Below, one piece after another: positions 44,957 through 53,411 of a stretch of 64,000 nucleotides of DNA. Under the pieces are notes generated by a model, which did not search any database, was not told the DNA's origin, and saw nothing but the letters and a program-made list of their open reading frames with translations. This DNA comes from Streptomyces sp. SCUT-3. Its GTDB lineage: Bacteria; Actinomycetota; Actinomycetes; Streptomycetales; Streptomycetaceae. The translations under genes and the position numbers were made by a program. Location: assembly GCF_014083985.1 (NCBI RefSeq), contig NZ_CP046907.1, positions 4,440,501 to 4,504,500 on the forward strand, written 5' to 3'. Each line of letters starts with the position of its first letter. Position 1 is the stretch's first letter.

Positions 44957-45231
44957 CAGTAGCGCTCTTCGTCCCTCAGGTCGGCAAGGGCCTCCGACGG
45001 GCTGGGGCCCTCGTCGGCGAAGGAGATCTCCGCAGGGAGCTCCGTGGTGAGGGCCGGGCGGAGGCGCCCTTCGGAGATCAGCCGGTCCCTGACGGACTCG
45101 CCTTCCTTTATCGGAACCAGGCGCAGGATGGGTTTGCCGTGGTCCGTCACTTCGATGACCTCGCCCTGTCGGACGCGGTTGACGATGCGGGACGTGTGGT
45201 GGCTGAGATCCCTCAGCCCGATGCTCGCCAT
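44956..45231 (-). CDS. Phd/YefM-type antitoxin (VapB-like)
   Basis: 91 residues. The N-terminal Phd/YefM DNA-binding fold is ASIGLRDLSHHTSRIVNRVRQGEVIEVTDHGKPILRLVP; the C-terminal disordered acidic tail (PSPSEALADLRDEERY) would wrap the toxin. First gene of the pair, probably autoregulated with the toxin. Confidence 0.9.
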   Translation of the reverse strand: MASIGLRDLSHHTSRIVNRVRQGEVIEVTDHGKPILRLVPIKEGESVRDRLISEGRLRPALTTELPAEISFADEGPSPSEALADLRDEERY

Positions 45232-45253
45232 ACAGGAAAGTTACCACATGTGC

Positions 45254-46168
45254 CTACATTCGGCCCCGGTCTTCGCTCCCGCCCGGGGTGAAGGTGACGG
45301 GGGCGCCGAAGGCGGTGCGGCGGGTGGCGCGGCGCAGGGCGAGCAGGACGGGGCGGCCCAGGGCGAGGGTGAGCACGGCGGTGAAGACGGCCCGGGACAG
45401 GTCCCACCCGGCGGAGCGGACCACCCAGTAGGCGCCGAAGCGTGCCAGGTTCTCGTGCAGCGGCGCACCCGGCTGGAAGGCGGCGTTCGAGGACGGGTCC
45501 AGCTCGTACGGCCAGCCGGACATGTTCATGATGAACCCGTAGGCGACGCCGGTGACCGCCCCGTACGCGGCGAGCAGGAGCAGTTCGCCCCTGCCGCGCA
45601 GGGTTTCCGGGCGGGGCAGCAGACCTGCGCCCATGGTCACCCAGCCCATGGTGAGCATCTGGAACGGCAGCCACGGGCCCACGCCGCCGGTGAGCAGCGC
45701 CGAGGCGAACATCGACAGGGACCCGAGGACGAACCCGAAGCCCGGCCCCAGGACCCGGCCGGACAGCACCATCAGGAAGAACATCGGTTCCAGGCCGGCG
45801 GTTCCCGCGCCCAGCGGCCGCAGTGCCGCCCCCGCGGCGGTCAGGACGCCGAGCATGGCGACGGCCTTGGCGTCCAGCCCGGTGTCGGAGACGGTGGCCA
45901 TGACCACCGCGATCAGCAGCGGCAGCAGCGCCGCGAACAGCCACGGCGCGTCCTGCGCGTGGGCCAGGGACGAATCGGGGGCGGCCAGCAGCGGCCAGCC
46001 GAAGCCGACCACGCCGACCGCCGAGACCAGGACCAGCGCGGCGATCGAGCGGGGGCCGAGCCGGACGGGCCGGGCGGCTCGGGCGGGGCGGGCGGCTCGG
46101 ACGGGGCGGGTGGTCCGGTCCGGTCCGGGGGACGGGGACGGGGCCGGGGCCGGGGGCCGGGCGGTCAC
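45254..46168 (-). CDS. ECF transporter S component (corrinoid/cobalt-type)
   Basis: 304 residues: a Pro/Arg/Ala-rich N-terminal tail of about 40, then about six membrane segments (SIAALVLVSAVGVVGFGWPLLAA; ALLPLLIAVVMATV; FFLMVLSGRVLGPGFGFVLGSLSMFASALLTGGVGPWLPFQMLTMGWV). The GPWLPFQM region is typical of ECF S components of the CbrT-like class. GTG at 46168 overlaps the ATPase stop. Last gene of a cobalamin-riboswitch operon, so a corrinoid (or cobalt) is the expected substrate; binding specificity is not readable from the sequence. Confidence 0.8.
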   Translation of the reverse strand: MTARPPAPAPSPSPGPDRTTRPVRAARPARAARPVRLGPRSIAALVLVSAVGVVGFGWPLLAAPDSSLAHAQDAPWLFAALLPLLIAVVMATVSDTGLDAKAVAMLGVLTAAGAALRPLGAGTAGLEPMFFLMVLSGRVLGPGFGFVLGSLSMFASALLTGGVGPWLPFQMLTMGWVTMGAGLLPRPETLRGRGELLLLAAYGAVTGVAYGFIMNMSGWPYELDPSSNAAFQPGAPLHENLARFGAYWVVRSAGWDLSRAVFTAVLTLALGRPVLLALRRATRRTAFGAPVTFTPGGSEDRGRM

Positions 46169-48075
46169 GACGCCTCCCCGAGAGCGGCGGCGACCTGCCG
46201 GACCGTCAGCCACCTCTGCGGCTGCAGGACCTTGGCCACCTGCGGGGCGAAGGTGGGGGAGGAGACCACCACCTCGGCCGAGGGGCCGTCCGCGACGACC
46301 TCGCCGTCGGCCAGGATCACCACCCGGTGGGCCACCTCGGCGGCCAGCTCCACGTCGTGGGTGGCCAGTACGACGGCGTGGCCGCGGGCGGTGAGGCCGG
46401 CCAGGTGCTCGACCAGGCGGGCCTTGGCCGCGTAGTCCAGGCCCCGGGTGGGCTCGTCCAGCAGGAGCAGCGGGGGCTCGGCGGCCAGGACGACGGCCAG
46501 GGCGAGGGCGAGCCGCTGCCCCTCGGACAGGTCGCGGGGGTGGGCGGCGTCGTCGACGCCGGGGAGGAGGGCGGAGACCAGGGCGCGGCAGGTGCCCGGC
46601 TCCGCGCCGGCGTCGCGGTCGGCGGCCTCGCACTCGGCGGCCACGGTGGAGGCGGTCAGCAGGTCGCGCGGGTCCTGCGGGACCAGGCCGACGTGGCGCA
46701 GCAGTTCGCGCGGCCCCGTGCGGTGCGGGGTGCGCCCGCCGACGGTGACGCTGCCGGAGGAGGGGGCGTGCAGGCCGACGAGGGTGCCCAGCAGGGTGGA
46801 CTTGCCCGCCCCGTTGCGGCCCATCAGGGCGACCGCCTCGCCGCGGCGGACGGTCAGGTCCACCCGGCGCAGGGCGGGCACGGGGCCCCGCCGCACCGAC
46901 AGCCCGGCCGCCTCGGCGAACGGCCCGCCGGTTCCGGGGCCGTCGGCGTCGCCCGGGGCGCCCGCAGGCGCGGCGGGGGACGGGACCGCCGCGGCAGGGG
47001 CGCCGCCGGCCGGGCCCGGGGCACCGGAACGGCCCTTCGGGGAGGCGGCGTTCCCGGAACCGAGACGGGTGCGCAGACGGGACCACAGACCGCCCCGCCC
47101 GTCCGGCCCGCCCCGCCCGGCGGTTTCCGGTGTCCCGGCCTCCTCCACGGCTCCGGCCCCGGGCGCGACGGCGGGCAGGGGGGAGGGGCCCGCGGCGGCC
47201 GCCGGCACGCCCACGACGCCTGCGGCGTCCGGGGCGCCCGAAGCGGGCACGGTGGGCACGGAGGCGAGGCGCTCGCGCAGGTCCCCCGCCCTGCGGCGCG
47301 CGTCGCGCACGGTCAGTGGGAGCGGCGACCAGCCGGCGAGCCGGCCCAGGGCCACCACCGGGGGGAAGACGGGGGAGACGCCCATGACGTCGGCGGGCGT
47401 GCCGACGACCGGCGCCTGCCCGGGGCCGGGCAGCAGCACCACCCGGTCGGCGTACTGCACGACCCGCTCCAGGCGGTGCTCGGCCATCAGCACCGTCGTG
47501 CCCAGGTCGTGCACCAGCCGCTGCAGGACCGCCAGCACCTCCTCGGCCGCCGCCGGGTCCAGCGCGGACGTCGGCTCGTCGAGCACCAGCACCTTCGGGT
47601 GGGTGGTCAGCACCGAGCCGATGGCCACGCGCTGCTGCTGGCCGCCGGAGAGGGTGGCGATGGGCCTCTCGCGCAGGTCGGTCAGGCCCAGCAGGTCCAG
47701 GGTCTCCTCGACCCGGCGCCGCATGGTGTCGGCGGGCAGCCCAAGCGACTCCATGCCGTAGGCGAGTTCGTCCTCGACGGTGTCGGTGACGAAGTGCGCC
47801 TGCGGGTCCTGCCCCACCGTGCCGACCAGGTCGGCCAGTTCGCGGGGCCGGTGGGTGCGGGTGTCGCGGCCGTCGACCGTCACCCGGCCGTGGAGCGTGC
47901 CGCCGGTGAAGTGCGGCACCAGTCCGCTGACCGTGCCCAGCAGGGTGGACTTGCCCACGCCGGACGGCCCGACGAGCAGGCACAGCTCACCCTCCGGGAC
48001 GGTCAGGTCCACGCCCGCGACCGCCGGGGCGGGAGCGCCGGGGTGGACGACGGAGACGTCCTCGAAACGGATCAC
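46165..48075 (-). CDS. ECF transporter fused double ATPase (EcfA-EcfA')
   Basis: 636 residues holding both energising ATPases in one chain. Domain 1: Walker A GPSGVGKST, Q-loop GTVGQDPQAHF, LSGGQQQRVAIG, VLVLDEPTSALD. Domain 2: Walker A GRNGAGKST, GLVPQDPRDLL, LSEGQRLALAL, LLLLDEPTRGLD and ATHDVE. They are joined by a linker of about 140 residues rich in Ala/Gly/Pro. Domain 2 has an S-E-G-Q signature variant. GTG start 48075, overlapping EcfT's stop. It couples ATP hydrolysis to toppling of the S component through EcfT. Confidence 0.92.
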   Translation of the reverse strand: MIRFEDVSVVHPGAPAPAVAGVDLTVPEGELCLLVGPSGVGKSTLLGTVSGLVPHFTGGTLHGRVTVDGRDTRTHRPRELADLVGTVGQDPQAHFVTDTVEDELAYGMESLGLPADTMRRRVEETLDLLGLTDLRERPIATLSGGQQQRVAIGSVLTTHPKVLVLDEPTSALDPAAAEEVLAVLQRLVHDLGTTVLMAEHRLERVVQYADRVVLLPGPGQAPVVGTPADVMGVSPVFPPVVALGRLAGWSPLPLTVRDARRRAGDLRERLASVPTVPASGAPDAAGVVGVPAAAAGPSPLPAVAPGAGAVEEAGTPETAGRGGPDGRGGLWSRLRTRLGSGNAASPKGRSGAPGPAGGAPAAAVPSPAAPAGAPGDADGPGTGGPFAEAAGLSVRRGPVPALRRVDLTVRRGEAVALMGRNGAGKSTLLGTLVGLHAPSSGSVTVGGRTPHRTGPRELLRHVGLVPQDPRDLLTASTVAAECEAADRDAGAEPGTCRALVSALLPGVDDAAHPRDLSEGQRLALALAVVLAAEPPLLLLDEPTRGLDYAAKARLVEHLAGLTARGHAVVLATHDVELAAEVAHRVVILADGEVVADGPSAEVVVSSPTFAPQVAKVLQPQRWLTVRQVAAALGEAS

Positions 48076-49184
48076 TGGACCTCCTTCTGGGGGCGCGCGG
48101 CGGGACGCGCGGGGACCGGGGCGACGAGGGCGGGCAGCAGCCCGAGCAGCACGCCCGCGGCCGGCAGCAGGGGCAGTTCGGGGGCGGTCAGCGGCACGGC
48201 GGGCGGGTTCATCGCCTGCGGGTACGCGCCCGCGGCCCACACCGTCACCGCGGCCACCGCGACCCCGGACAGCGAGACGGCCCAGGCCCGCGCCCCCCAG
48301 CGGTCGGGCCGGTAGCGGGTGCGCACCGAGCGCCGCCCGCCCAGGTACAGGCCGCCGAGGGCGGCGGCCAGCCCGGCCAGCAGCAGCGGCAGCCCGAAGG
48401 CCCCGCCGACGGTGGTCAGCAGGCCGTAGGAGCCGACGCACACCCCCAGCAGGCCGCCCAGCGTCAGGACGGCGGTGGTCCTGCGGACCGCGGCCGGCAC
48501 GGCAGCGGTGCGGCCGTACCCGCGCGCGTCCATCGACGCGGCCAGGGCCACGCTGCGCTCCAGGGCGCCCTCCAGGACGGGGATCGCGACCCGCACCAGC
48601 GCCGCCGGCCCCTTGTCCTTGCGCCCGCGCAGCCGGCGCGCGGAGCGCAGCCGGGCCATGTCGGCGACCAGGGTGGGGGCGGACGTCATCGCCACGACCA
48701 CGGCCACGCCCACCTCGTACAGCGCCGCGGGCAGCGACTTGAGCAGCCGCGCGGGGTTGGCCAGGGCGTTGGCCGCACCGATGCAGACCAGCAGCGTGGC
48801 CAGCCGCAGGGCCTGGCGCAGTGCGAAGGCCACGCCCTCGGCGCTGACCGGCCCGCCCAGCCGGATGCCCTGCGCCCAGTACGGCAGCGGGATCTCCGGC
48901 AGGGTGAACAGCACACGGGTGCCGGGCACGGAGGAGCCGAGGAGGACGGTGAACACCAGCCGGATCACCAGCACCGCCAGGCCCAGCTTGAGGAACGCCC
49001 CGTAGGAGCGCGCCCACGGCGCGGCGGTGCGGCGTACCGCCACCACGTACCCGGAGACCGCGACGAGCAGGGCGAGCAGCAGCGGGTTGGTGGTCCGGGA
49101 GGCGGCCGCGGCCAGGCCGAGAGCCCACAGCCACCACGCTCCGGCGTGCAGGGCGTTGCTGCGGTCGGCGACCGGCGCGGTCAT
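48072..49184 (-). CDS. ECF transporter transmembrane protein EcfT
   Basis: 370 residues. About five to six N-terminal membrane segments, with ECF-T coupling-helix motifs SARRLRGRKDKG (ARG-like) and ASMDARGYGRTAAV (second A-R-G), as in CbiQ/EcfT. C-terminal extra helices (GGLLGVCVGSYGLLTTVGGAFGLPLLLAGLAAALGG, shown here as two joined spans) make it longer than minimal EcfT. ATG at 49184 overlaps the upstream stop. Scaffold between S component and ATPases. Confidence 0.9.
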   Translation of the reverse strand: MTAPVADRSNALHAGAWWLWALGLAAAASRTTNPLLLALLVAVSGYVVAVRRTAAPWARSYGAFLKLGLAVLVIRLVFTVLLGSSVPGTRVLFTLPEIPLPYWAQGIRLGGPVSAEGVAFALRQALRLATLLVCIGAANALANPARLLKSLPAALYEVGVAVVVAMTSAPTLVADMARLRSARRLRGRKDKGPAALVRVAIPVLEGALERSVALAASMDARGYGRTAAVPAAVRRTTAVLTLGGLLGVCVGSYGLLTTVGGAFGLPLLLAGLAAALGGLYLGGRRSVRTRYRPDRWGARAWAVSLSGVAVAAVTVWAAGAYPQAMNPPAVPLTAPELPLLPAAGVLLGLLPALVAPVPARPAARPQKEVQ

Positions 49185-49939
49185 GAGCGGCGGCGTGCCT
49201 GCCACGCCGCTGCCGCGCCGAGCAGTACGACGGCGCCGACGCCGGCGAGGACGCCCACGGAAGGCCCGCCGTCCCTGCCGCCGTCTCCGTTGCCGTCCCC
49301 GCCGCCGTTCCCGTTGCCGTTCCCGGAGGAGGCCCCGGGGGCGTCCCCGCCGGCGTCGGCGCCGTCGGTGTCCTCGCCGGTGTCCTTCCGGCCGTCGCCG
49401 GCCACGGCCTCGCCGCAGCCCGAGGCGGGGAAGCCGTCGATGGCGCAGAGCAGGCCGTCGGAGCCGTAGCGCAGGGGCGCGGCCACCTCGGCCAGCGCCT
49501 CGGCGGAGGTGGCGCCCTCCGGCACCCGGGCGCAGGCGGTGCGCGGCCGGGGCGGAGTCTCGCCCCCGGGGGCGTCGTCCGCCGTGCCGAAGTCCAGGAC
49601 CAGCGCGATGCGCTTGGTGCCCTTCTCGGCGGGGGTGTCCGCGCAGATCTCCGCGAAGTCCCGGTCCCCGCGCGGCCGCGCAGCCTTCTCGGAGGAGTCC
49701 TCGCTGACCGAGAACCGCCAGCCCTCGACGCTGCCGTCGAGGGGGCGGCTGACCGACGGCCCCTGCCGGGCGTAGGCCCAGGCGTCGCCGTCGGTCTGCC
49801 AGAAGGACCAGTAGCGGTAGCCGACGGCCTCGGCCGGCGAGGCCGTGGCGGCCAGCAGGGCCGCGGCGGCCGGCAGGGCCGCGGCCACCGCCCTGCGGCG
49901 GAGCCGGCCCGCCGCAGGGGTGCGTCCCGCGCGTATCAC
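49181..49939 (-). CDS. Membrane-anchored surface protein, SCO2322-like, DUF4430-reminiscent
   Basis: 252 residues: an N-terminal signal (RRRAVAAALPAAAALLAATAS), an exported domain, a long Gly/Asn/Asp linker and a C-terminal membrane anchor (GVLAGVGAVVLLGAAAAW plus RRRS). The domain begins GYRYWSFWQTDGDAWAYARQGP and DGSVEGWRF, and later has VPEGATSAEALAEVA and GLLCAIDGFPASGCG. These segments recall the DUF4430 (transcobalamin C-terminal) fold but in swapped order. I recall the family name 'SCO2322 family' from Streptomyces annotation; unverified. GTG 49939 overlaps the upstream stop. Probably part of corrinoid capture outside the membrane. Confidence 0.7.
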   Translation of the reverse strand: MIRAGRTPAAGRLRRRAVAAALPAAAALLAATASPAEAVGYRYWSFWQTDGDAWAYARQGPSVSRPLDGSVEGWRFSVSEDSSEKAARPRGDRDFAEICADTPAEKGTKRIALVLDFGTADDAPGGETPPRPRTACARVPEGATSAEALAEVAAPLRYGSDGLLCAIDGFPASGCGEAVAGDGRKDTGEDTDGADAGGDAPGASSGNGNGNGGGDGNGDGGRDGGPSVGVLAGVGAVVLLGAAAAWQARRRS

Positions 49940-51198
49940 TTGTTGTTCCGGCCCCGCAGGCTGATGACGACGCCCGCGACGAGTCCCACGAGCAGGCCGG
50001 CGCCGATGATCCACCACAGGGCGCTGCCGGAGGAGTCCTCGGCCTCCTCCTGCTGCCCGTCGCCGTTGCCGGCGTCCTCGGAGGCGGCCTTCGGCTCGGG
50101 GCCCAGTGCGGTCAGCTGCTCGACGTGGGCGGAGGCGTCGCCGCCGGTCGCCGCCGCGGTGAGGACCAGCTTGCCCAGGGCGGCCGGCTGGTCCTTCGCC
50201 CACTCGGAGGAGTTCTTCCCCAGCCACGCGGCGGGGGCCTTCGCCGCCTCCAGGTGGCCGCCGGCGGCGAGGGCGAGCACGGCGTCGGCGGTCGTGCCGT
50301 GGTCGGGCGCCGGCTTGTCCGCGCCCGGCTGGAGGGCGCTCAGGTGCTGCCCGTCGGCCTTCAGCCGGGACACCAGGTAGGCGGCGGCCGCATCGGCCGC
50401 TTCCTCGGCGGAGCCGAAGCCCTCGGCGTCGCCGCCGGAGCACTTCGGCGCCTCGACGGGCCGGTCGCCCTTCGGGGCGGGGACGGCGTGGCCGCTGCCG
50501 AGGGAGGCGAGGGCGGCCGCCGCGGTGGCGTTGTCGTTGGCGACGAGTCCGCCCTCGGCGTCCGGCTGGTAGGCGAACGCGCCGCGCCCGTCCTTCTCGT
50601 CCGCGTCGCAGCCCAACTGGAAGGAGAGCAGCGCGTCGTAGGGGGACTTCGACCCCTTCAGCACGTCCGCGACCTTCTGCCCGGAGGCGTCGAGGGCGCC
50701 GATCACCACGGAGGTGGAGTTGGCGTCGCTGGGGTTGCCCGGGTTGTACGGCCAGCCGCCGTCCTTGTTCTGAACCTCCTTCAGCCAGTCCACGGCCCTG
50801 TCCACCGTCGCGGACTCGCCGCCGAGGGCCGCGAGGGCCTGCACGGCCATGGCGGTCGCGTTGGTGTCCTGGGTCTTCGGGTCGCACTTCACGCCGGTGT
50901 CGGCGCGGTAGGAGGCGAAGCCGCCGTCCTCGCACTGCTGGCCCGTGAGCCAGTCCACGGCCTCGTCGGCGGGGGTGACGCCGGCGGTGTCGAGGGCGAG
51001 CAGGGCCAGGGACTGGCGCCACACGCCGTCGTAGGCCGGGTCGGCCTTGCCGTACAGCCCGGCGGGGAGCTCGGGGGAGGGGGAGGCGGAGGCCGCGGGG
51101 GAGGCGGCGGCGACGGGGGCCGCGGCGGTGCAGAGGACGACGCCGGCGGCCAGGACCGCCGCGCTGCGGCGGACGGTCGCGGTGAACATGGTGGACAT
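49936..51198 (-). CDS. Membrane-anchored alpha/alpha-barrel (prenyltransferase/squalene-oxidase repeat) protein
   Basis: 420 residues. Signal peptide (RRSAAVLAAGVVLCTAAAPVAA), then QW/prenyltransferase-like repeats: DEAVDWLTGQQCEDGGFASY, ATVDRAVDWLKEVQNKDGGWPY, YDALLSFQLGCDADEKDGRG and DAVLALAAGGH, forming an alpha6-alpha6 barrel, and a C-terminal anchor (ALWWIIGAGLLVGLVAGVVISL then RGRNNK). It lacks the catalytic DxDD or zinc ligands needed for cyclase or prenyltransferase chemistry. The same barrel is the B12-binding N-domain of intrinsic factor/transcobalamin. First gene behind a cobalamin riboswitch and fused by overlaps to an ECF transporter, so I infer corrinoid binding. Confidence 0.78.
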   Translation of the reverse strand: MSTMFTATVRRSAAVLAAGVVLCTAAAPVAAASPAASASPSPELPAGLYGKADPAYDGVWRQSLALLALDTAGVTPADEAVDWLTGQQCEDGGFASYRADTGVKCDPKTQDTNATAMAVQALAALGGESATVDRAVDWLKEVQNKDGGWPYNPGNPSDANSTSVVIGALDASGQKVADVLKGSKSPYDALLSFQLGCDADEKDGRGAFAYQPDAEGGLVANDNATAAAALASLGSGHAVPAPKGDRPVEAPKCSGGDAEGFGSAEEAADAAAAYLVSRLKADGQHLSALQPGADKPAPDHGTTADAVLALAAGGHLEAAKAPAAWLGKNSSEWAKDQPAALGKLVLTAAATGGDASAHVEQLTALGPEPKAASEDAGNGDGQQEEAEDSSGSALWWIIGAGLLVGLVAGVVISLRGRNNK

Positions 51199-51304
51199 GG
51201 GAAGCCCGGTTGCCTTTCGGTGAGCGGTCCGTTGCCGGACACCGCTGCACACCCGCCCGGGAGGGCGGGGGCACCGGACTCCAGCTCCGTATACCTCGAC
51301 GGTG

Positions 51305-51351
51305 CCGGACCCGGTGGCCGGCGGCGCTCGCGCGCCGGCCACCGGGTCCGG
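51305..51351 (-). terminator. Strong hairpin between riboswitch and operon start
   Basis: Inverted repeat with about 17-bp arms (GGACCCGGTGGCCGGCG), about 110 nt before the first gene and 10 nt after the riboswitch core. Candidate riboswitch-controlled terminator. Confidence 0.6.
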
Positions 51352-51361
51352 GAGCCGCTCG

Positions 51362-51485
51362 TGCCCGTCCGGGTGTTCCGACTCACGGCCCTGTGCGGGC
51401 CGTTCACGGTTGCGGGTCAGCGCCGGATTCGCACCGGCTTCCCCCGATCGGACACGGATGAAGTTTTCTGGCCAACACTGTAGCC
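51362..51485 (-). ncRNA. Cobalamin riboswitch
   Basis: On the minus strand the conserved core reads GGGGAAGCCGGTGCGAATCC then GGCGCTGACCCGCAACCGTGA. This is the hallmark of the B12 element: GGGAA, CCGGTG...CCGG stem-loop, and CCCGCAACxGTGA. A further stem-loop (ACGGCCC...GGGCCGT) and GAGTCGGAACACC follow as in actinobacterial examples. It lies upstream of the ECF operon at 45.25-51.2 kb and would turn it off when adenosylcobalamin is plentiful. Confidence 0.93.
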
Positions 51486-51520
51486 GGACGGGGCACCTCC
51501 GGAACCTTCCGTGAGGCGCA

Positions 51521-52435
51521 TCACCCCCGGCCCCGCCCGGCGGGGGCGTCGCACAGGCGGCGCAGCGCCCCTTCCTCCGGGGACCCGGGCCCGGCCAGGT
51601 GCACGACGACGCTGTGGCCGGGGGTGCCCTCCACCGCCAGGCGCAGGTGGGTGAGGGTCAGGTCGCCGGTGTCCGGGTGGCGGAAACGGCGCACGGCGCT
51701 CGGTGCGGGCCGGGCGTCCGGGCCGTTCCACAGGTCGCGGAAGAGCCCGTTGGTGCGCTGGAGGGAGGCGACCAGCTCGGTGAACCGGGGGTTGTCCATC
51801 TCGAGGGGGGACACCTCGCGCAGCTCCGCGACGAGCCGGGCCGCCTCCGCGTCCCGGTCCGGCAGCAGCCCGCCCACCCACGGCTCGTTGAACACCAGCC
51901 ACAGCACGTTCAGTTCGGCCGGCGGCCGGTCCCGGCCGAGGCCGCCGGCGAGCGCGGACGCCGCCCGGTTCCAGGCCAGGACGTCGAAGCAGCGGTCGAC
52001 CACGAACGCGGGGTTGGGCACCAGCGATTCCAGCAGCAGCCGCACGTCGGCCCCGACGGCGGTCGCCGGGGGCAGCGCCGGGCGTTCGGCGACCCGGCCG
52101 CGGCCGGCGAGCCGGAACAGCTCGGCGCGGTCGCGCGGGCCCAACCCGAGGGCGGCCGCCAGGGCCCGGAGCGCCGGTTCGGAGACCGCGACGGAGCGCC
52201 CCTGCTCCAGCCAGGTGTACCAGGTCAGGCTGAGCCCGGAGAGCACCGAGACCTCCTCGGGCCGCAGCCCGCGGGTGCGGGGCGCCCCGCCGTCCGGCCC
52301 GCCGTCCGGCCCGCCGTCCGGCGTTCCGGCCGCGGCCACCCCCTCGAGGAGCCCCGCGCGCTCGCGGCACGAGCGCAGGAAGGACGCCAGTTCCCTGCGC
52401 GCCCGCTCGTCCATGACGCCCGCGTCCGAAGCCAT
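51521..52435 (-). CDS. HTH regulator of the MmyB/MLTR ligand-binding type
   Basis: 304 residues. N-terminal XRE helix-turn-helix (RGLRPEEVSVLSGLSLTWYTWLEQGR; YTWLEQGR is diagnostic) and C-terminal MmyB-like PAS/fatty-acid-binding domain (NPAFVVDRCFDVLAWNRAASAL, LNVLWLVFNEP, HLRLAVEGTPG). A short Asp-Gly-Gly-Pro repeat interrupts the N-terminus (GGPDGGPDGGA). ATG 52435 or 52414. Such regulators control neighbouring oxidoreductase genes, but none is adjacent here. Confidence 0.85.
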   Translation of the reverse strand: MASDAGVMDERARRELASFLRSCRERAGLLEGVAAAGTPDGGPDGGPDGGAPRTRGLRPEEVSVLSGLSLTWYTWLEQGRSVAVSEPALRALAAALGLGPRDRAELFRLAGRGRVAERPALPPATAVGADVRLLLESLVPNPAFVVDRCFDVLAWNRAASALAGGLGRDRPPAELNVLWLVFNEPWVGGLLPDRDAEAARLVAELREVSPLEMDNPRFTELVASLQRTNGLFRDLWNGPDARPAPSAVRRFRHPDTGDLTLTHLRLAVEGTPGHSVVVHLAGPGSPEEGALRRLCDAPAGRGRG

Positions 52436-52579
52436 GGGCCCCCTCGATCCTCGTGCCGGCAGCATCACCCCTTCCTTCTTCCACCCACCGCGCCGTTGAA
52501 GCGTGGGAGGCGCGAACGGGCGGGCGGGGGCGGCGGAGGCGGAGGGCCTGCGCGTCGGAGGGCCGCCGGAGGCGGAGGG

Positions 52580-53191
52580 TCAGTGCGGCGGGCACGCGGC
52601 GTCGACGAGGCGGCACGCCGTCGCGATGTCGGTCTCCACCTGGTCCGCGTCGGCCCGGCCCGCCAGCCAGGCGGCCAGGGAGAGCACCCAGGTGTGCTCG
52701 ACGACGCGGACCGCGGAGAGCAGTTCCCCGCCCGGTTCGCCGTGCAGCCCGGTCGCGTCCAGCACGATCGCCACCGTCAGCCGTTCGACGGCCTCCACCT
52801 GCGCGCAGGCCGAGCGGTCGGCGAAGGTCAGCGCCCGCACCATGGCGTCCGCCAGCTGCGGTTCGCGCCGCAGGGCGCGGAAGGCCCTGCCCAGGACGTC
52901 GGCGACGCGTTCCCCCGGAGTGGCGCCGGCCGGGGGCCGCGAGCGGATCTGCGCGCGCAGGCGGTGCAGCTGGTCCTCCATGACGGCCACCAGCAGGTGC
53001 ACCTTGGAGGGGAAGTACCGGTAGAGGGTGCCCAGGGCCACCTCCGCCGCACCGGCGACCTCGCGCATCTGCACCGCGTCGAACCCGCCCCGGCCGGCCA
53101 GCAGCGCGCCGGCGGACAGGATTCCGGCCCGGCGGGCCTCCTGCCGCTCGGTCAGGGGCGAGGGGGGAGCCTTCGTGTGCTGGGTGGGCAT
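52580..53191 (-). CDS. TetR-family regulator, KstR-like
   Basis: 203 residues. HTH: AGILSAGALLAGRGGFDAVQMREVAGAAEVALGTLYRYFPSKVHLLVAVM; the VALGTLYRYFPSKVHLL string strongly resembles KstR, the actinobacterial cholesterol-catabolism repressor whose ligand is a sterol-CoA thioester. Start at ATG 53191. Divergent from a glycosyltransferase-led operon, with a KstR-like palindrome between them. Inference: it regulates that cassette and/or itself in response to an acyl-CoA ligand. Confidence 0.85.
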   Translation of the reverse strand: MPTQHTKAPPSPLTERQEARRAGILSAGALLAGRGGFDAVQMREVAGAAEVALGTLYRYFPSKVHLLVAVMEDQLHRLRAQIRSRPPAGATPGERVADVLGRAFRALRREPQLADAMVRALTFADRSACAQVEAVERLTVAIVLDATGLHGEPGGELLSAVRVVEHTWVLSLAAWLAGRADADQVETDIATACRLVDAACPPH

Positions 53192-53342
53192 GCGTCCCGT
53201 TCCGCTCTTTTCCGCCGCTGGGGCGGGTGCGACGAATGGCTGGGCTCCGGCAGGGGCGGGACCGTGGCGTGAATCACCCGTCCCTCCTGACGGCAGGCGG
53301 CGTACCGCCGGGTAGATTCGAGTTTCCTCGAACGAACAGATC

Positions 53343-53356
53343 TGAAACTTGTTCTA
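53343..53356. promoter_or_regulatory. KstR-like operator
   Basis: TGAAACTTGTTCTA, i.e. TAGAACAAGTTTCA on the other strand. The published KstR motif core is, from memory, TAGAACnnGTTCTA-like; this has one changed half-site position. It is in the AT-rich divergent promoter between the TetR gene and the glycosyltransferase gene. Confidence 0.55.
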
Positions 53357-53411
53357 GATTACTGCGGGCGGTTACGCTCCGCCTTCAAGTGCAGCGAGAA
53401 GGGGGCCGTGA

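Noticed and set aside
49936-51198. Terpene cyclase and hence a terpene biosynthetic cluster
   Set aside because: The protein is exported and membrane-anchored, lacks the DxDD catalytic motif and sits in a B12-riboswitch transporter operon.
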